A DNA stretch of 64,000 nt from Nitrospira sp. (GCA_016788885.1 JAEURX010000052.1:1-64000), one strand, 5' to 3'. Shown: positions 44,061-53,480, counted from the stretch's first letter. Translations and numbers: made by a program. Notes: generated by a model from the sequence alone, not told the origin.

Positions 44061-46358
44061 CTACACCGGCAATTCGAACGTGAACAAGGCTCCCTTCGGC
44101 TGATGATTGCCGGCATGAATCTGGCCGTCGTGATCGGTCACAATCCGTCGCACGATCGCCAACCCCAGGCCGGTCCCGGTCTTCTTTCTGGAAAAATAGG
44201 GCACAAAGAGTTTGTCCTGATCCTCGGGGGCGATGCCCGTGCCTTCATCCGCCACGGTGACGACCGCCCGGCGTTGTTTGGTATCGTATCGGGTCGTGAT
44301 CCACAACCGTCCCTTCTGATTCATGGCATGAATGCCGTTATCGCAGAGATTCACCAGGACACGCTTGATTTGCTCGCGATCGAAATTGAAAGGCGGCAGG
44401 TCGGAGTCGAGGGACACCACACAGGCAATCTCGCGATGTGCGCTCTCGTAGAGCGCCACGACTTCTTTCACGACATCGTCGAGAGAGTTCATCGTCATGT
44501 GCGGCGCCGGCATGCGTGCAAATTTCGAAAACTCATCCAACATCTGCTTGAGGCTGCCGACCTCGTTGACGATCACCTGGGTGGACTCGTCGCAGATACG
44601 GTCGAAATCCGGCGCCTTGTCCTGAAATTTTTTGCGCAGCCGCTGCGCGGAGAGTTGAATCGGCGTCAACGGATTCTTGATCTCATGCGCGATCCGCTGC
44701 GCGACTTCCCGCCAGGCCGCCGCCTTCTGCGCCTTGATCAATTCCGACAGGTCCTCAAAGATCAGCACGAACCCGAGATCCTTGTTCGACTCGTCCTTCA
44801 TGCGCGAGCAATGCACACCGATGGTCAGAAAGCGTCCCTGCAAATCCAGCTGCCCTTCCAGCGCGATGTTGTCCCGTTGGTCGGCCAGCATGCGATCATA
44901 GACAGACTGAAATAGATCGAGCTTGTACTCTTTGAACACCTCGTTGGCGGAACGGCCGCGAAACCGGTCGGCCCACAATCCCAACATGCGTTCGGCTGAC
45001 GGATTAAAGGTCGTGATGAGTCCCTGACGGTCGATCGACAGGACCCCCGCGGCAATCGTATCGACCACCGTCTCGATATACGCGCGCCGTCGGTCCAGTT
45101 CGAGGTTGGACTGGCGCAGCGAGACGTTCGCCTCCTCGACCTTACTTTTACTGCCTTGCAAATCGGCAGTCATCCGGTTGAAGGATTCGACCAGAGTGCC
45201 GATTTCATCCGTCGCCTTCGCTTCGATACGAACCGACAGATCCCCCTGCGCAATAGCCTCGGTGGCTTCGGCCAACCGTTGAATCGGCACGGTGATACCG
45301 CGCGCCACGTAAAATCCGAACCAGGTGGCGCTGAACAAAATCATCACGGTGATGACGGCCACCAGGAGATACGCGCCGGCCTTGATGGGATTCTTCATCG
45401 CTTTCATCTGTTTATACTCGGCATATTGCCGACCGATGCTCTCCATTTTTCCGAGCAACGATTCCGGCACATAGGCGTCGACCACCACGACTCCGTCGAT
45501 TTCCCCGCGCCGCACGCTGGAGGCAATCGGTACACCGGCCCGCACCAACCGGCCGGTCTGCGCTTCCTGCACCGAGGTCAGCTCCTGCTTGCCGTTGATC
45601 ACCTGTAACACCAGCTGACCAATCGGCAGATCGAGCACGGTTACCGGCACCTCAGGATCCAAGGCCTTCGTCAGCGTTTCCATTTTTGAGGAGAACACCT
45701 CGATGCCAGCCGTGGCATATTCGGCTCGTTTTCTGGCGATCGCCGCGACCAACAAATCCCGTTGCTCCGGCAGCAACAATTCCTCGCGAAAGATCTCATG
45801 ACTGATGGCACGCGCGCTGTTGATCGCCAACGACACATGCCCGGCATGGTGCATGCGCGCCACCTCATACGAGTCCTTCATCACATGTTCGATCTGATCG
45901 TTGAACCAGACATCAACGGCTTTGTTGACCAGCCCGCTGGCGACCAATGCGAGCAGCACGGTGGGAATGAGGGAAAATCCGATGAAGGCCGCGACCAGCT
46001 TTGCCCGAAACCCTGACCCCACCAGACGATGTCGGCGTTCGAAATAGGCTTTGATGAGGTTGCGGGACAGGAGCAGCGTGAGAACGACAAACCCGATCAG
46101 GTCGAGATTGACCAGTAGCAAGACGAAAGCATACCCGGTGCTGGGGAGAAAGGAATCCGATTCCTCCCCGACCGGAACAGCCATTTGCGCATAGTACAAT
46201 GTCAGCGCCAGGCATGGCAGGAGGAGGATCAGGACAATCCAGACAGGCCGGACATGGCGCTTGCGCCGCTCGCTCTCCAGGGAGGCGGGTGAGGACGGCT
46301 CCTGTTCGCGCAACACCCCCGGAGGGAGGAGTTTGGTCATGTCCGTCGACTCAGGCAT
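44061..46358 (-). CDS. ntrY: NtrY-like membrane sensor histidine kinase
   Basis: The 765-residue kinase has about four membrane helices: ~39-58, ~78-100, ~118-142 and ~318-340, with a large periplasmic domain between the last two. Then HAMP (~345-395), PAS with VVDTIAAGVLSIDRQGLITTFNPSAE (~410-520), HisKA with RIAHEIKNPLTPIQLS and HATPase with NLCDNGIHAMN and DEGTGI. The order matches NtrY. Promoter at 46402-46430. It should phosphorylate the NtrX-like regulator. Confidence 0.93.
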   Translation of the reverse strand: MPESTDMTKLLPPGVLREQEPSSPASLESERRKRHVRPVWIVLILLLPCLALTLYYAQMAVPVGEESDSFLPSTGYAFVLLLVNLDLIGFVVLTLLLSRNLIKAYFERRHRLVGSGFRAKLVAAFIGFSLIPTVLLALVASGLVNKAVDVWFNDQIEHVMKDSYEVARMHHAGHVSLAINSARAISHEIFREELLLPEQRDLLVAAIARKRAEYATAGIEVFSSKMETLTKALDPEVPVTVLDLPIGQLVLQVINGKQELTSVQEAQTGRLVRAGVPIASSVRRGEIDGVVVVDAYVPESLLGKMESIGRQYAEYKQMKAMKNPIKAGAYLLVAVITVMILFSATWFGFYVARGITVPIQRLAEATEAIAQGDLSVRIEAKATDEIGTLVESFNRMTADLQGSKSKVEEANVSLRQSNLELDRRRAYIETVVDTIAAGVLSIDRQGLITTFNPSAERMLGLWADRFRGRSANEVFKEYKLDLFQSVYDRMLADQRDNIALEGQLDLQGRFLTIGVHCSRMKDESNKDLGFVLIFEDLSELIKAQKAAAWREVAQRIAHEIKNPLTPIQLSAQRLRKKFQDKAPDFDRICDESTQVIVNEVGSLKQMLDEFSKFARMPAPHMTMNSLDDVVKEVVALYESAHREIACVVSLDSDLPPFNFDREQIKRVLVNLCDNGIHAMNQKGRLWITTRYDTKQRRAVVTVADEGTGIAPEDQDKLFVPYFSRKKTGTGLGLAIVRRIVTDHDGQIHAGNHQPKGALFTFELPV

Positions 46359-46401
46359 CGAGGCTACTCCGACTCATTTTCGGCCCGTGCAGGCCTGCCT
46401 C

Positions 46402-46430
46402 ACTATAACGAATTCCCCCAAGAGTCTCAA
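46402..46430 (-). promoter_or_regulatory. promoter of ntrYX
   Basis: On the minus strand TTGAGA, 17 bp, TATAGT; expected leader about 37 nt. Confidence 0.5.
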
Positions 46431-46559
46431 AATCTGCACAGCACCGACTGGTCTCGCTTCAGAAAGCTCGGCGACACGGGTAAGGGCACAAGGCAAGGGA
46501 GAACCCGGGGGAGAGGACACGCGGCAAGGGACGGCGCGCACGCAGGAAGCACTCACACG

Positions 46560-46979
46560 TTACGGGGTGTGGATCGACGGTTTTCCGGCAGTCAGGCTCA
46601 CAAATTTCATCCTCAACGCGTAGAGCATGTCCTTCATGACGACCTGCTCGTCCGGCGTGAGGTTGCCTCGGGTTTTCTCTTCCAGCATGGACAGGAGATC
46701 GATGATTTCCTTCGCTTGAGGAAGGTTCAGCGGCATGGCCGGCTGTTGAGGATCCAATTGTTCCCCCATCAGCATCAGAGCCGAACTGCCCATGGAAATC
46801 ACGAAGGACGAAAAGTTGACCGGCAGATGCCCGGCATGCCCATGCGCGTCAGCATGATGTGACTCGGCCGGTGCCGGTTCAGGAGTAGGAGGTGTGGGAG
46901 CCGATGCTGCGGCGGGCGCCTCTTCACCTCGTCCTCGACGATCGCGGATGACGAACCCTTGCTCCTTCTCATCACCCAT
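46560..46979 (-). CDS. DUF1844 domain protein
   Basis: The product has a Pro/Ala/His-rich N-terminal half and a C-terminal DUF1844 domain (NFSSFVISMGSSALMLMGE, AKEIIDLLSMLEEKTRGNLT, MKDMLYALRMKFV). Two starts, ATG 46985 and ATG 46979, are two codons apart; GGAGGG precedes the first at three bases and the second at nine, so the second is preferred (139 residues). Promoter TTGCGT-17-TAGGGT on the minus strand is at 47022-47050. The function is unknown; it is divergent from mazG. Confidence 0.88.
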   Translation of the reverse strand: MGDEKEQGFVIRDRRGRGEEAPAAASAPTPPTPEPAPAESHHADAHGHAGHLPVNFSSFVISMGSSALMLMGEQLDPQQPAMPLNLPQAKEIIDLLSMLEEKTRGNLTPDEQVVMKDMLYALRMKFVSLTAGKPSIHTP

Positions 46980-47021
46980 ATACATGCCCTCCGATCAACC
47001 GGCCATACCGTGCAGGGCCGT

Positions 47022-47050
47022 ACCCTACCATAGGCCTGGAGGGCACGCAA
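47022..47050 (-). promoter_or_regulatory. promoter of the DUF1844 gene
   Basis: On the minus strand TTGCGT, 17 bp, TAGGGT. Confidence 0.35.
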
Positions 47051-47064
47051 GACAGCCAGGCCCG

Positions 47065-47093
47065 TTGAAGGCCGGATCAAACTCGGTTAGAGT
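47065..47093 (+). promoter_or_regulatory. promoter of mazG
   Basis: TTGAAG (47065-47070), 17 bp, TAGAGT (47088-47093), then 21 bp to the ATG. It is back to back with the DUF1844 promoter. Confidence 0.4.
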
Positions 47094-47114
47094 GGCGCCA
47101 CGAAAGGAATTCGC

Positions 47115-48023
47115 ATGTCCGCACGTTTCGACGACGTTGTCCGTATCATGGCTCGCCTCCGTGCCCCCGGCGGTTGCCCCTGGGATCGAAAGCAGACCCA
47201 CGAGTCGCTGAAGCCCTACCTCATCGAGGAAACCTACGAAGCGCTCGATACCATCGATCGACGCGACTTCGCCAAGCTCAAGGAAGAGCTGGGCGACGTG
47301 TTGCTCCAGGTGCTGTTTCACAGCCAGATCGGCACCGAAGCGGGCACCTTCACCATCGACGACGTGCTCGAGCAACTCGGCGACAAGCTCGTACGCCGCC
47401 ATCCGCACGTCTTCAGCGAAAGTGCCGACGGGACACCTGCCCTCAATTCCGACCAGGTCGTGCATCGCTGGGAAGACATCAAACGGGCCGAGCGCAAGAG
47501 TGCCGGAAAGCCGGATTCGGTCCTGCACGACATTCCCAAAGCCCTGCCGGCACTGTTGCGGGCCTACCAGACTCAGGTTCGTGCCGCACGGGTGGGATTC
47601 GACTGGCCCGAGAGCCCACAGGGGCTGGCTGCGGTCCTCGATAAGGTGGACGAAGAACTCGGGGAACTTCGCCACGCCATCCACGACGCGTCGCCACCGC
47701 CGCAGACCGCCTCCACGCCCAAGATGGAGCCGACAGCGGCCATGGCCGCCGAACTGGGAGACCTGCTGTTCTCACTGGTGAACGTGGCGCGTCACCTCAA
47801 AGTGAATCCGGAGGAGTCCTTGCGGCTGGCAACGAATCGCTTCACCAGCCGCTTTCAGTTCATTGAGCAGGAGGCGGCGCGAACTAGCCGCAACGTGAAT
47901 GATTTGACCCTGGCGGAGATGGATGCCTTCTGGAATGCCGCGAAGCAGCAGGAATCACAGGAGCAGAACCAGGCAGGCGCCACGCCGGCTCCTTCAACGA
48001 ACCCGACTCACTCTTCCTCATGA
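47115..48023 (+). CDS. mazG: nucleoside triphosphate pyrophosphohydrolase MazG
   Basis: MazG hydrolyses NTPs/dNTPs to NMPs and pyrophosphate as a house-cleaning enzyme. The 302-residue protein has two MazG-type helical modules: the first with CPWDRKQTHESL, EETYEALDTIDRRD and KEELGDVLLQVLFH; the second with DEELGELRHAI and AELGDLLFSLVNVARHL. A linker and an acidic C-terminal tail are present. It overlaps the next gene by 4 bp (ATGA), so the two are co-translated. Confidence 0.95.
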   Translation: MSARFDDVVRIMARLRAPGGCPWDRKQTHESLKPYLIEETYEALDTIDRRDFAKLKEELGDVLLQVLFHSQIGTEAGTFTIDDVLEQLGDKLVRRHPHVFSESADGTPALNSDQVVHRWEDIKRAERKSAGKPDSVLHDIPKALPALLRAYQTQVRAARVGFDWPESPQGLAAVLDKVDEELGELRHAIHDASPPPQTASTPKMEPTAAMAAELGDLLFSLVNVARHLKVNPEESLRLATNRFTSRFQFIEQEAARTSRNVNDLTLAEMDAFWNAAKQQESQEQNQAGATPAPSTNPTHSSS

Positions 48024-48634
48024 CCACCGACAAGAATCCATACGAAGAGGGCAAACGCGCGGGGCTCCATCCGCTCATCGTCATCTTCGGCGCCATTCTC
48101 ATCATGTGGCTCCTCATCAATCTCGCCGTGCCCAGCGGGAAACAAAAGCAGGCTACCGGCCCCGAAATTTCACAAGTGGTGATCGAGGATCCCGATGCAG
48201 CGCCGGTGATGTTTAAGGTACAGGCGACGCTGACGGAATTTAATGCCGTCAGCATCGTGGTACCGGCGCAGGTCACGACCAGTCAGGTTGTCGGCCTGCT
48301 GAAGCAGTTCAAACAAGCCCGGCTGGATCAGAATCTGCCGTCCATGCTCCCGGCCACGAGCCCTGGCCACAAACTCGGCGACCAGGCAGTCGCCGACCTC
48401 TACATTTTTTCAGACCCCAAGTATGCGACGCCTGACGTCGTGGGCACCTTGGCACGCGGAGCCCATGCTCCGGGCAACCTCTACCCCCAGGCGATTCCTT
48501 TCGAAGAGGCGATGGAACAGGTGCGCGGCCATTACCGCATCGATCTGAACGACACGAGCAACCCCGACACCGGCGCCATCGGATTTGCCGACGAATCCGG
48601 GGTTCACAGTAAACAATATCGACGCATTTTCTAG
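48020..48634 (+). CDS. membrane-anchored hypothetical protein
   Basis: The 204-residue product has one N-terminal membrane helix (about residues 18-38; LIVIFGAILIMWLLINLAV) and a soluble alpha/beta domain (ATLTEFNAVSIVVPAQVTTSQVVGLL, VADLYIFSDPKY). It is co-translated with mazG. The soluble domain probably faces the periplasm. No family is recognised. Confidence 0.7.
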   Translation: MTTDKNPYEEGKRAGLHPLIVIFGAILIMWLLINLAVPSGKQKQATGPEISQVVIEDPDAAPVMFKVQATLTEFNAVSIVVPAQVTTSQVVGLLKQFKQARLDQNLPSMLPATSPGHKLGDQAVADLYIFSDPKYATPDVVGTLARGAHAPGNLYPQAIPFEEAMEQVRGHYRIDLNDTSNPDTGAIGFADESGVHSKQYRRIF

Positions 48635-49000
48635 AGACTCCCGTCGAAAACCCACGCCAGACGCGCCGTCGCTATCCCCAGCCTCATCGACACCGGCAAA
48701 TATGCCCCTAGGGGTTTTCATCTTCTACCGCATATGGTGGTCCGTATCGCTGGCACCCCAATGCCTAAAACTTGTGCAGGGTGCTGAAGGGCCGGTCTGC
48801 CGAGGGCCCAGGACGGCTCGACGGCCACTATGCACATGCTTATCCACAGATTCTGTGCGTGAGGAAGAGCGACCCGGCGCGCGCGAGCGACATACCTTAG
48901 ACACGTTGGCATGGGGCCCTGAACGGGGAAGCGAGAGACCACCGGCAGGCTGAGAATCGCGACGGCTTCGATGCGCCGCCGTCGTACCGGCGAAGAGAGG
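48635..49000. other. 366-bp region without a supported gene
   Basis: It lies between convergent genes. A perfect DnaA-box-like TTATCCACA is at 48840-48848, but it is single and without AT-rich unwinding DNA, so no origin is called. A short CCCCTAGGGG-TTTT is at about 48688-48701. Nothing else is recognisable. Confidence 0.5.
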
Positions 49001-49417
49001 CTAGCTCCCGAGGCCGATCGTGCTTTTGATCTCCGCGCGCAAGGCCTCCTGCTCGGCCTGCACCCAGGCCTCGAGCTGTGGGAAATGGTGCGCGAGTGGA
49101 CCGGTGAAGGGAGGCACCAGTACATCGCCGCGCTCCTTCAACCAGCCTTCCGCTTCGGCAATTCGAACTTTCTGATCCCCGATCTTTCGCGAGAGGAACT
49201 TGTTGACCATCAGCTGTTGCCCCGGACTTCCCGTGACCGTTCCGAGGAGCTTGGCTTTGACGTACTCCAACTCTTCCGTCAAGGCGATCTTCACGCGAAC
49301 TGCATGGGTCGCCGCCCAGGTCGCCCGTTGAATGGAGTAGTCGTATGAAAACACCGGCTCTCGGGGCTCGCGAAACGGGCCGGTCACATTGGAAATCACC
49401 AACTGGTCGTTCAACAT
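49001..49417 (-). CDS. hypothetical soluble protein
   Basis: The 138-residue product has a beta-strand start (MLNDQLVISNVTG, VFSYDYSIQRATW) and a charged helical part (KKIGDQKVR, WLKERGD, EAWVQAEQEALRAEIKST). The ribosome site AAGGGAAAG is upstream. It follows hemG by 28 bp and may be co-transcribed with it. No family is recognised. Confidence 0.6.
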   Translation of the reverse strand: MLNDQLVISNVTGPFREPREPVFSYDYSIQRATWAATHAVRVKIALTEELEYVKAKLLGTVTGSPGQQLMVNKFLSRKIGDQKVRIAEAEGWLKERGDVLVPPFTGPLAHHFPQLEAWVQAEQEALRAEIKSTIGLGS

Positions 49418-49445
49418 CTTCGTCTTCCCTCTTTTGCCTCACCCG

Positions 49446-50945
49446 TCATGATTCCGGCCTGCCGGTGGAAACCGATTGCAGGTACCGAAGCGTGCGGGCG
49501 GCTGTCTCCGCGCCGTCTCTGATGCAATCAGGCAGGCCGACGCCCCGATAACCGGCGCCCGTGATTGACAACCCACCGAATCGGGACACCGCCGTCTCCA
49601 GCTGTGCCAGCCGGTCGAGATGCCCGATCGTATACTGCGGCATGGCCCGATGCCACCGGTTCACGTCCACGTAGTGCGGCGCCGCCTGGAGGCCCACAAT
49701 AGACGCCAATTCATCTCGCACGCATCGCACCAGCGCTTCATCGTCCTGCTGGAGGATCGCTTCCCGCCCCACACCACCAAGATAACACCGCACCGAGACC
49801 TCGTCAGGCGGCGCACGATGGGGCCACTTGATCGAAGTCCACGTCGCGGCAATCAAATCGCGGCCTTCAACCCGAGGCACCACAAAGCCGAACCCCTGCA
49901 ACGTGTGTCCCACCGCCGCGGCCGGATAGATCAGAGAAATCGTCGCCGTCGAGGCATAGGGAATCGTCTCCATCAACCCGGCAGCGAGGGGACTCAACGG
50001 CCGAACGAGGTCGGCACTCACATAGGCCGGCGTCGCCAACACCAAGGCTTCTGCCGAAAGCGCCGTCCCATCGGAACACACCACATCGTACATCCACCGG
50101 CCCGCCTGATGCGACCGGACGCGGACCGCTTCGGCTTGCACTCCGGATTTGAGCACGCCGCCGCCCTGCTGAATGCGAACCGTCAAGCCGGCTACCAGAT
50201 CCGCCAAGCCGTGTTTCAATGTGACAAACATCGTATGTCGCGAGCGACCGTCGGAAGGGGCCTGCGCGCGAGCGCGACGGGCCGCCATCATCCCGCGGAT
50301 CACGCTGCCATGCGACTGTTCCAATTCATAGAATCGAGGAAAGGTCGCACGAAGGCTCATCTGTTCGGCATCACCGGCATAAATACCGGCCATCAACGGC
50401 TCCATGACCCGTTCGCAGGCATGCCGACCGAACCGGCGGCGAAAGAAGGACGCCAACGACTCATCCTCCGTCGATCGTCGCGGCGGAATCAGGACGTCGC
50501 AACCCATTCTGGCCAGATCGATCCAGGACAAGAGCCCGCTGCGAAAAAACGGTCCTAGCTGGGACGGGGTAAAGGTCACCAACCCTTCCGGCAACTCATG
50601 CAACTGCCCGCCCCGGAGGACGCTCGCCTTCTTTTCTACCGGGTTAGTATTGATGAGCTGATCGGTGATACCTAGTCGTCGGCAGAGCTCCATCCCCCAG
50701 GGCTTCTGGGACAGAAACGAATCGGGCCCTGCCTCCATGACCAGCTGGCCCACCCGATGGGTCACGATCTTTCCGCCCCAGACCGGCGCGGCATCAAGGA
50801 TGGTGCAGGACAGCGGCAGGTTGGCGGTTGCCGCCTGCTCAAGAAGAGCAAAGGCCGTAGAGAGGCCCGAGATACCTCCACCAATGATGATGACTGACTT
50901 TGGCGTGCGCGTCACAGATGGTGCTGCTAGTAGGAGGTGAGACAA
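49446..50945 (-). CDS. hemG: protoporphyrinogen oxidase
   Basis: The enzyme oxidises protoporphyrinogen IX to protoporphyrin IX, the step before iron insertion. The 499-residue flavoprotein has the FAD motif VIIIGGGISGLSTAF, AGPDSFLSQKPWGMELC and a C-terminal FGGLSITGAGYRGVGLPDCI as in oxygen-dependent (HemY-type) enzymes. The TTG start 50945 has no clear ribosome site; GTG 50915, ten codons in, is an alternative. It is the third gene of hemE-hemH-hemG. Confidence 0.93.
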   Translation of the reverse strand: MSHLLLAAPSVTRTPKSVIIIGGGISGLSTAFALLEQAATANLPLSCTILDAAPVWGGKIVTHRVGQLVMEAGPDSFLSQKPWGMELCRRLGITDQLINTNPVEKKASVLRGGQLHELPEGLVTFTPSQLGPFFRSGLLSWIDLARMGCDVLIPPRRSTEDESLASFFRRRFGRHACERVMEPLMAGIYAGDAEQMSLRATFPRFYELEQSHGSVIRGMMAARRARAQAPSDGRSRHTMFVTLKHGLADLVAGLTVRIQQGGGVLKSGVQAEAVRVRSHQAGRWMYDVVCSDGTALSAEALVLATPAYVSADLVRPLSPLAAGLMETIPYASTATISLIYPAAAVGHTLQGFGFVVPRVEGRDLIAATWTSIKWPHRAPPDEVSVRCYLGGVGREAILQQDDEALVRCVRDELASIVGLQAAPHYVDVNRWHRAMPQYTIGHLDRLAQLETAVSRFGGLSITGAGYRGVGLPDCIRDGAETAARTLRYLQSVSTGRPES

Positions 50946-51125
50946 GACTGCGACGATCCATGAACATTTCGAGCGTCAGGATAAGCGACGAATGATTTCC
51001 CGAGGATAGGCAACCAGGTCCTGTAGCGCGACGGCTCCACGCGGGGAGGTGAGTCGTACGTCGCTGGGTAGGTCGACCCTCGGAGCGACGCAAGAACAAT
51101 GCTGCAGGCCTGTTTCAACATCCGT

Positions 51126-52070
51126 CTAATCAACCAGCGTGGACTCGTGTGCATCCACCACCGACGTCAGGATGTCGATCAATGGAGCCGAGGCGTTCAG
51201 CATGGGGATTCGTTTCAGGTCAATTCCCTTGGCTCGGGCCGACTCGGTGAGCTCAATATCAATATCGTACAGCGTTTCCACGTGGTCACAGAGAAAGCCG
51301 ATCGGCGCCACCAGCACATGCCGGTGTCCTTCATCCGCCAACGCCTCCACTGTCGCCTCAACGGATGGCCCCAACCAGGTCTCTCCCGAGCGTCCCTGAC
51401 TTTGATAGGCGAAGCGCGTCGGGCGGTCGCCGAGTTGCGCACAGACCGCTTGAGCGGTGCCATGGACCTCCTCGGGGTAGGGATCCTTCATGGCGATCAC
51501 CCGCTCCGGCAGGCTGTGGGCGGTAAACACCACCGGCACCTGTTCACGCACGCCTGCGGGAAACGTGTTCAAGGTCCGCTGAATATGCTCGACGATGGCG
51601 GCGATCAACAATGGATGACGATGCCAACTCGTCACGAAACTGATCGGCGTCTCATCAGCACAGGCAGCCCGCGCGTCTTCCACCTGTTGCATGTACGCCC
51701 CGATGCTGAGGGAAGAGTATTGTGGCGCCATGCACAGCCCGATAATCCGTTCCGGGCAGGCGTGTCGCAGCTCGGCGTAGGTTTCCTTGATAAAAGGATG
51801 CCAATGCCGCAACCCGACGTAGCAGCGATAGCGTGCTTCGCCTGAGTCATTCAACCGCCGTTCCAGCGCGCCGGCAACCTCGCGCGTAATCTCGAGCACG
51901 GGAGATTTCCCGCCAGTCATCCGATAGCGAGTCCGGATTTCTTCCACCAGTTCGGGAGAGGTCGGTCGCCCGCCCCGCACATCCTTCAGATACGGCTCGA
52001 CATTGTCCAGACAATCTGGCCCACCCATGGCCATCAGCAATATGGCGATCGGTCGCTGGGATAGAGGCAT
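51126..52070 (-). CDS. hemH: ferrochelatase
   Basis: HemH inserts ferrous iron into protoporphyrin IX. The 314-residue protein has LLMAMGGPDCLDNVEPYL near the N-terminus, YVGLRHWHPFI and VVFTAHSLPERV with the catalytic His, and APIGFLCDHVETLYDIDIE. The start is ATG 52070, six bases after GGAG; the TTG six bases further upstream is less likely. It lies 23 bp after hemE. Confidence 0.96.
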   Translation of the reverse strand: MPLSQRPIAILLMAMGGPDCLDNVEPYLKDVRGGRPTSPELVEEIRTRYRMTGGKSPVLEITREVAGALERRLNDSGEARYRCYVGLRHWHPFIKETYAELRHACPERIIGLCMAPQYSSLSIGAYMQQVEDARAACADETPISFVTSWHRHPLLIAAIVEHIQRTLNTFPAGVREQVPVVFTAHSLPERVIAMKDPYPEEVHGTAQAVCAQLGDRPTRFAYQSQGRSGETWLGPSVEATVEALADEGHRHVLVAPIGFLCDHVETLYDIDIELTESARAKGIDLKRIPMLNASAPLIDILTSVVDAHESTLVD

Positions 52071-52093
52071 GCTCAACTCCAGCCGCAGCCTGG

Positions 52094-53119
52094 TTATGTT
52101 TTGCTTAATCGATGGACGAGATCAATCGTTGCGGCGACATGTTCCACGGGCGTATTGGGGAGAATGCCGTGGCCAAGGTTGAAAATATGCCCTGGACGTC
52201 CGCCGGCCCTCCGCAGAATGTCCGTCACGCGCCGCTCAATCTCATGGATGGGAGCAAACAATGCCACCGGATCCAGGTTTCCCTGCACAGCGCGATCGTG
52301 CCCCACCATGGCCCAGGCCTCATCGAGTGGAATGCGCCAATCGATGCCGATCACATCGCCACCTGCCTGACGCATCGACTTGAGGATGGCGGTCGTCCCG
52401 GTGCCGAAATGAATGAGCGGCACCCCCTCATGCTTGAGGCCGTCAAAAATCAGTTGCACGTGCGGCATGACATATTCGGCATAGTCACCGGCCGACAGGC
52501 AGCCCACCCAGCTATCGAACAGCTGCACGGCCTGAGCCCCGGCCTTGACTTGCCGACGAAGGTAGCCGGTGATCACCCGCGCAAACTTATCCATCAAGCG
52601 ATGCCAGACTTCCGGCTCGCCGTACATCATCTGCTTGGTATGAATGTAGTTGCGAGAGCTGCCCCCTTCGATGGCATAACTCGCCAGCGTAAACGGAGCC
52701 CCGGCAAATCCGATCAGCGGGACACGGCCGGCCAGCATCGTGCGGGTGAGGCTGATGGCGTCCATCACATATTGAAGGCCGTCGTCGTCCATGACCTTGA
52801 GCCGATCCACCGCCGCGCGATCCCGTACGGGATTGTGAATGATCGGTCCTTCGCCCTCGGCAAATTCCAGGGAGAGGCCCATCGGTTCAAGGGGCAGCAA
52901 AATGTCGGCGAAGATGATGGCGGCGTCGAGGGCAAACCGGTCAATGGGCTGCAAGGTGACTTGCGCCGCCAATTCCGGCGTTTTACAGAGTTCGAGGATC
53001 GAGTGCTTTTCCCGCAATCGTCGATATTCGATCATGTACCGGCCTGCCTGGCGCATGAACCAGACCGGCGTACAATCAACCGGTTCGCGCCGGCACGCTT
53101 TCAAAAATCGATCATTCAT
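52094..53119 (-). CDS. hemE: uroporphyrinogen decarboxylase
   Basis: HemE removes four carboxyl groups from uroporphyrinogen III. The protein has the family start NDRFLKACRREPVD and WFMRQAGRYM, SLEFAEGEGP, PLIGFAGAPFTLASYAIEGG and DWRIPLDEAWAMVG. Two ATGs are in frame: 53131 lies inside the -10 element of the promoter at 53130-53159, so the transcript cannot carry it; ATG 53119 is therefore the start (341 residues). Transcription is expected about four bases upstream, with no Shine-Dalgarno sequence. It is the first gene of hemE-hemH-hemG. Confidence 0.96.
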   Translation of the reverse strand: MNDRFLKACRREPVDCTPVWFMRQAGRYMIEYRRLREKHSILELCKTPELAAQVTLQPIDRFALDAAIIFADILLPLEPMGLSLEFAEGEGPIIHNPVRDRAAVDRLKVMDDDGLQYVMDAISLTRTMLAGRVPLIGFAGAPFTLASYAIEGGSSRNYIHTKQMMYGEPEVWHRLMDKFARVITGYLRRQVKAGAQAVQLFDSWVGCLSAGDYAEYVMPHVQLIFDGLKHEGVPLIHFGTGTTAILKSMRQAGGDVIGIDWRIPLDEAWAMVGHDRAVQGNLDPVALFAPIHEIERRVTDILRRAGGRPGHIFNLGHGILPNTPVEHVAATIDLVHRLSKT

Positions 53120-53129
53120 AGTGGGGCGC

Positions 53130-53159
53130 ATTGTAGAGGGGCAGTCAGAACAGAGTCAA
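53130..53159 (-). promoter_or_regulatory. promoter giving a near-leaderless hemE mRNA
   Basis: On the minus strand TTGACT, 18 bp, TACAAT; predicted start about 53123, four bases before ATG 53119. It is the strongest of the four near-leaderless promoters in this window. Confidence 0.6.
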
Positions 53160-53480
53160 ACAATCTGAGCCGAGAACGATTGCGCAGCCGGCCTCATCGC
53201 CCCGGCCGAGGCGTACAGTCCCGTCGTAACCGCCGCGCATGTCAAAAAAATCCCGACGCAAGGATCAAAAATCTCACGACATTTCCCTACTGATCCGTGT
53301 ATACTACTCGCACGTGTCTGAAAACCTGAGTCTCTTCGCTCACTGATCGACACTATCCCGTGTATTGAGCGGCCTGCCTATCGCATTACTCGCAAGCGCC
53401 GCAAAGATGAAATCCCGCGACTGCAAGAGCGGCGCGACCCCTCGGTAACGCATCCTGATTGACACAACTGTGGAGGTGGC
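53160..53480. promoter_or_regulatory. intergenic region upstream of the desaturase
   Basis: About 320 bp hold no gene. A possible promoter for the desaturase is ACGACA (53276-53281), 18 bp, TATACT (53300-53305), leaving a leader of about 170 nt with no riboswitch recognised in it. GTGGAGG precedes the ATG at 53481. Confidence 0.4.

Noticed and set aside
48688-48701. CCCCTAGGGG followed by TTTT as a terminator
   Set aside because: The palindrome has no room for a loop; only a three-pair stem would form.
48840-48848. Replication origin
   Set aside because: One DnaA-box-like site without a cluster, AT-rich stretch or dnaA/dnaN neighbours.
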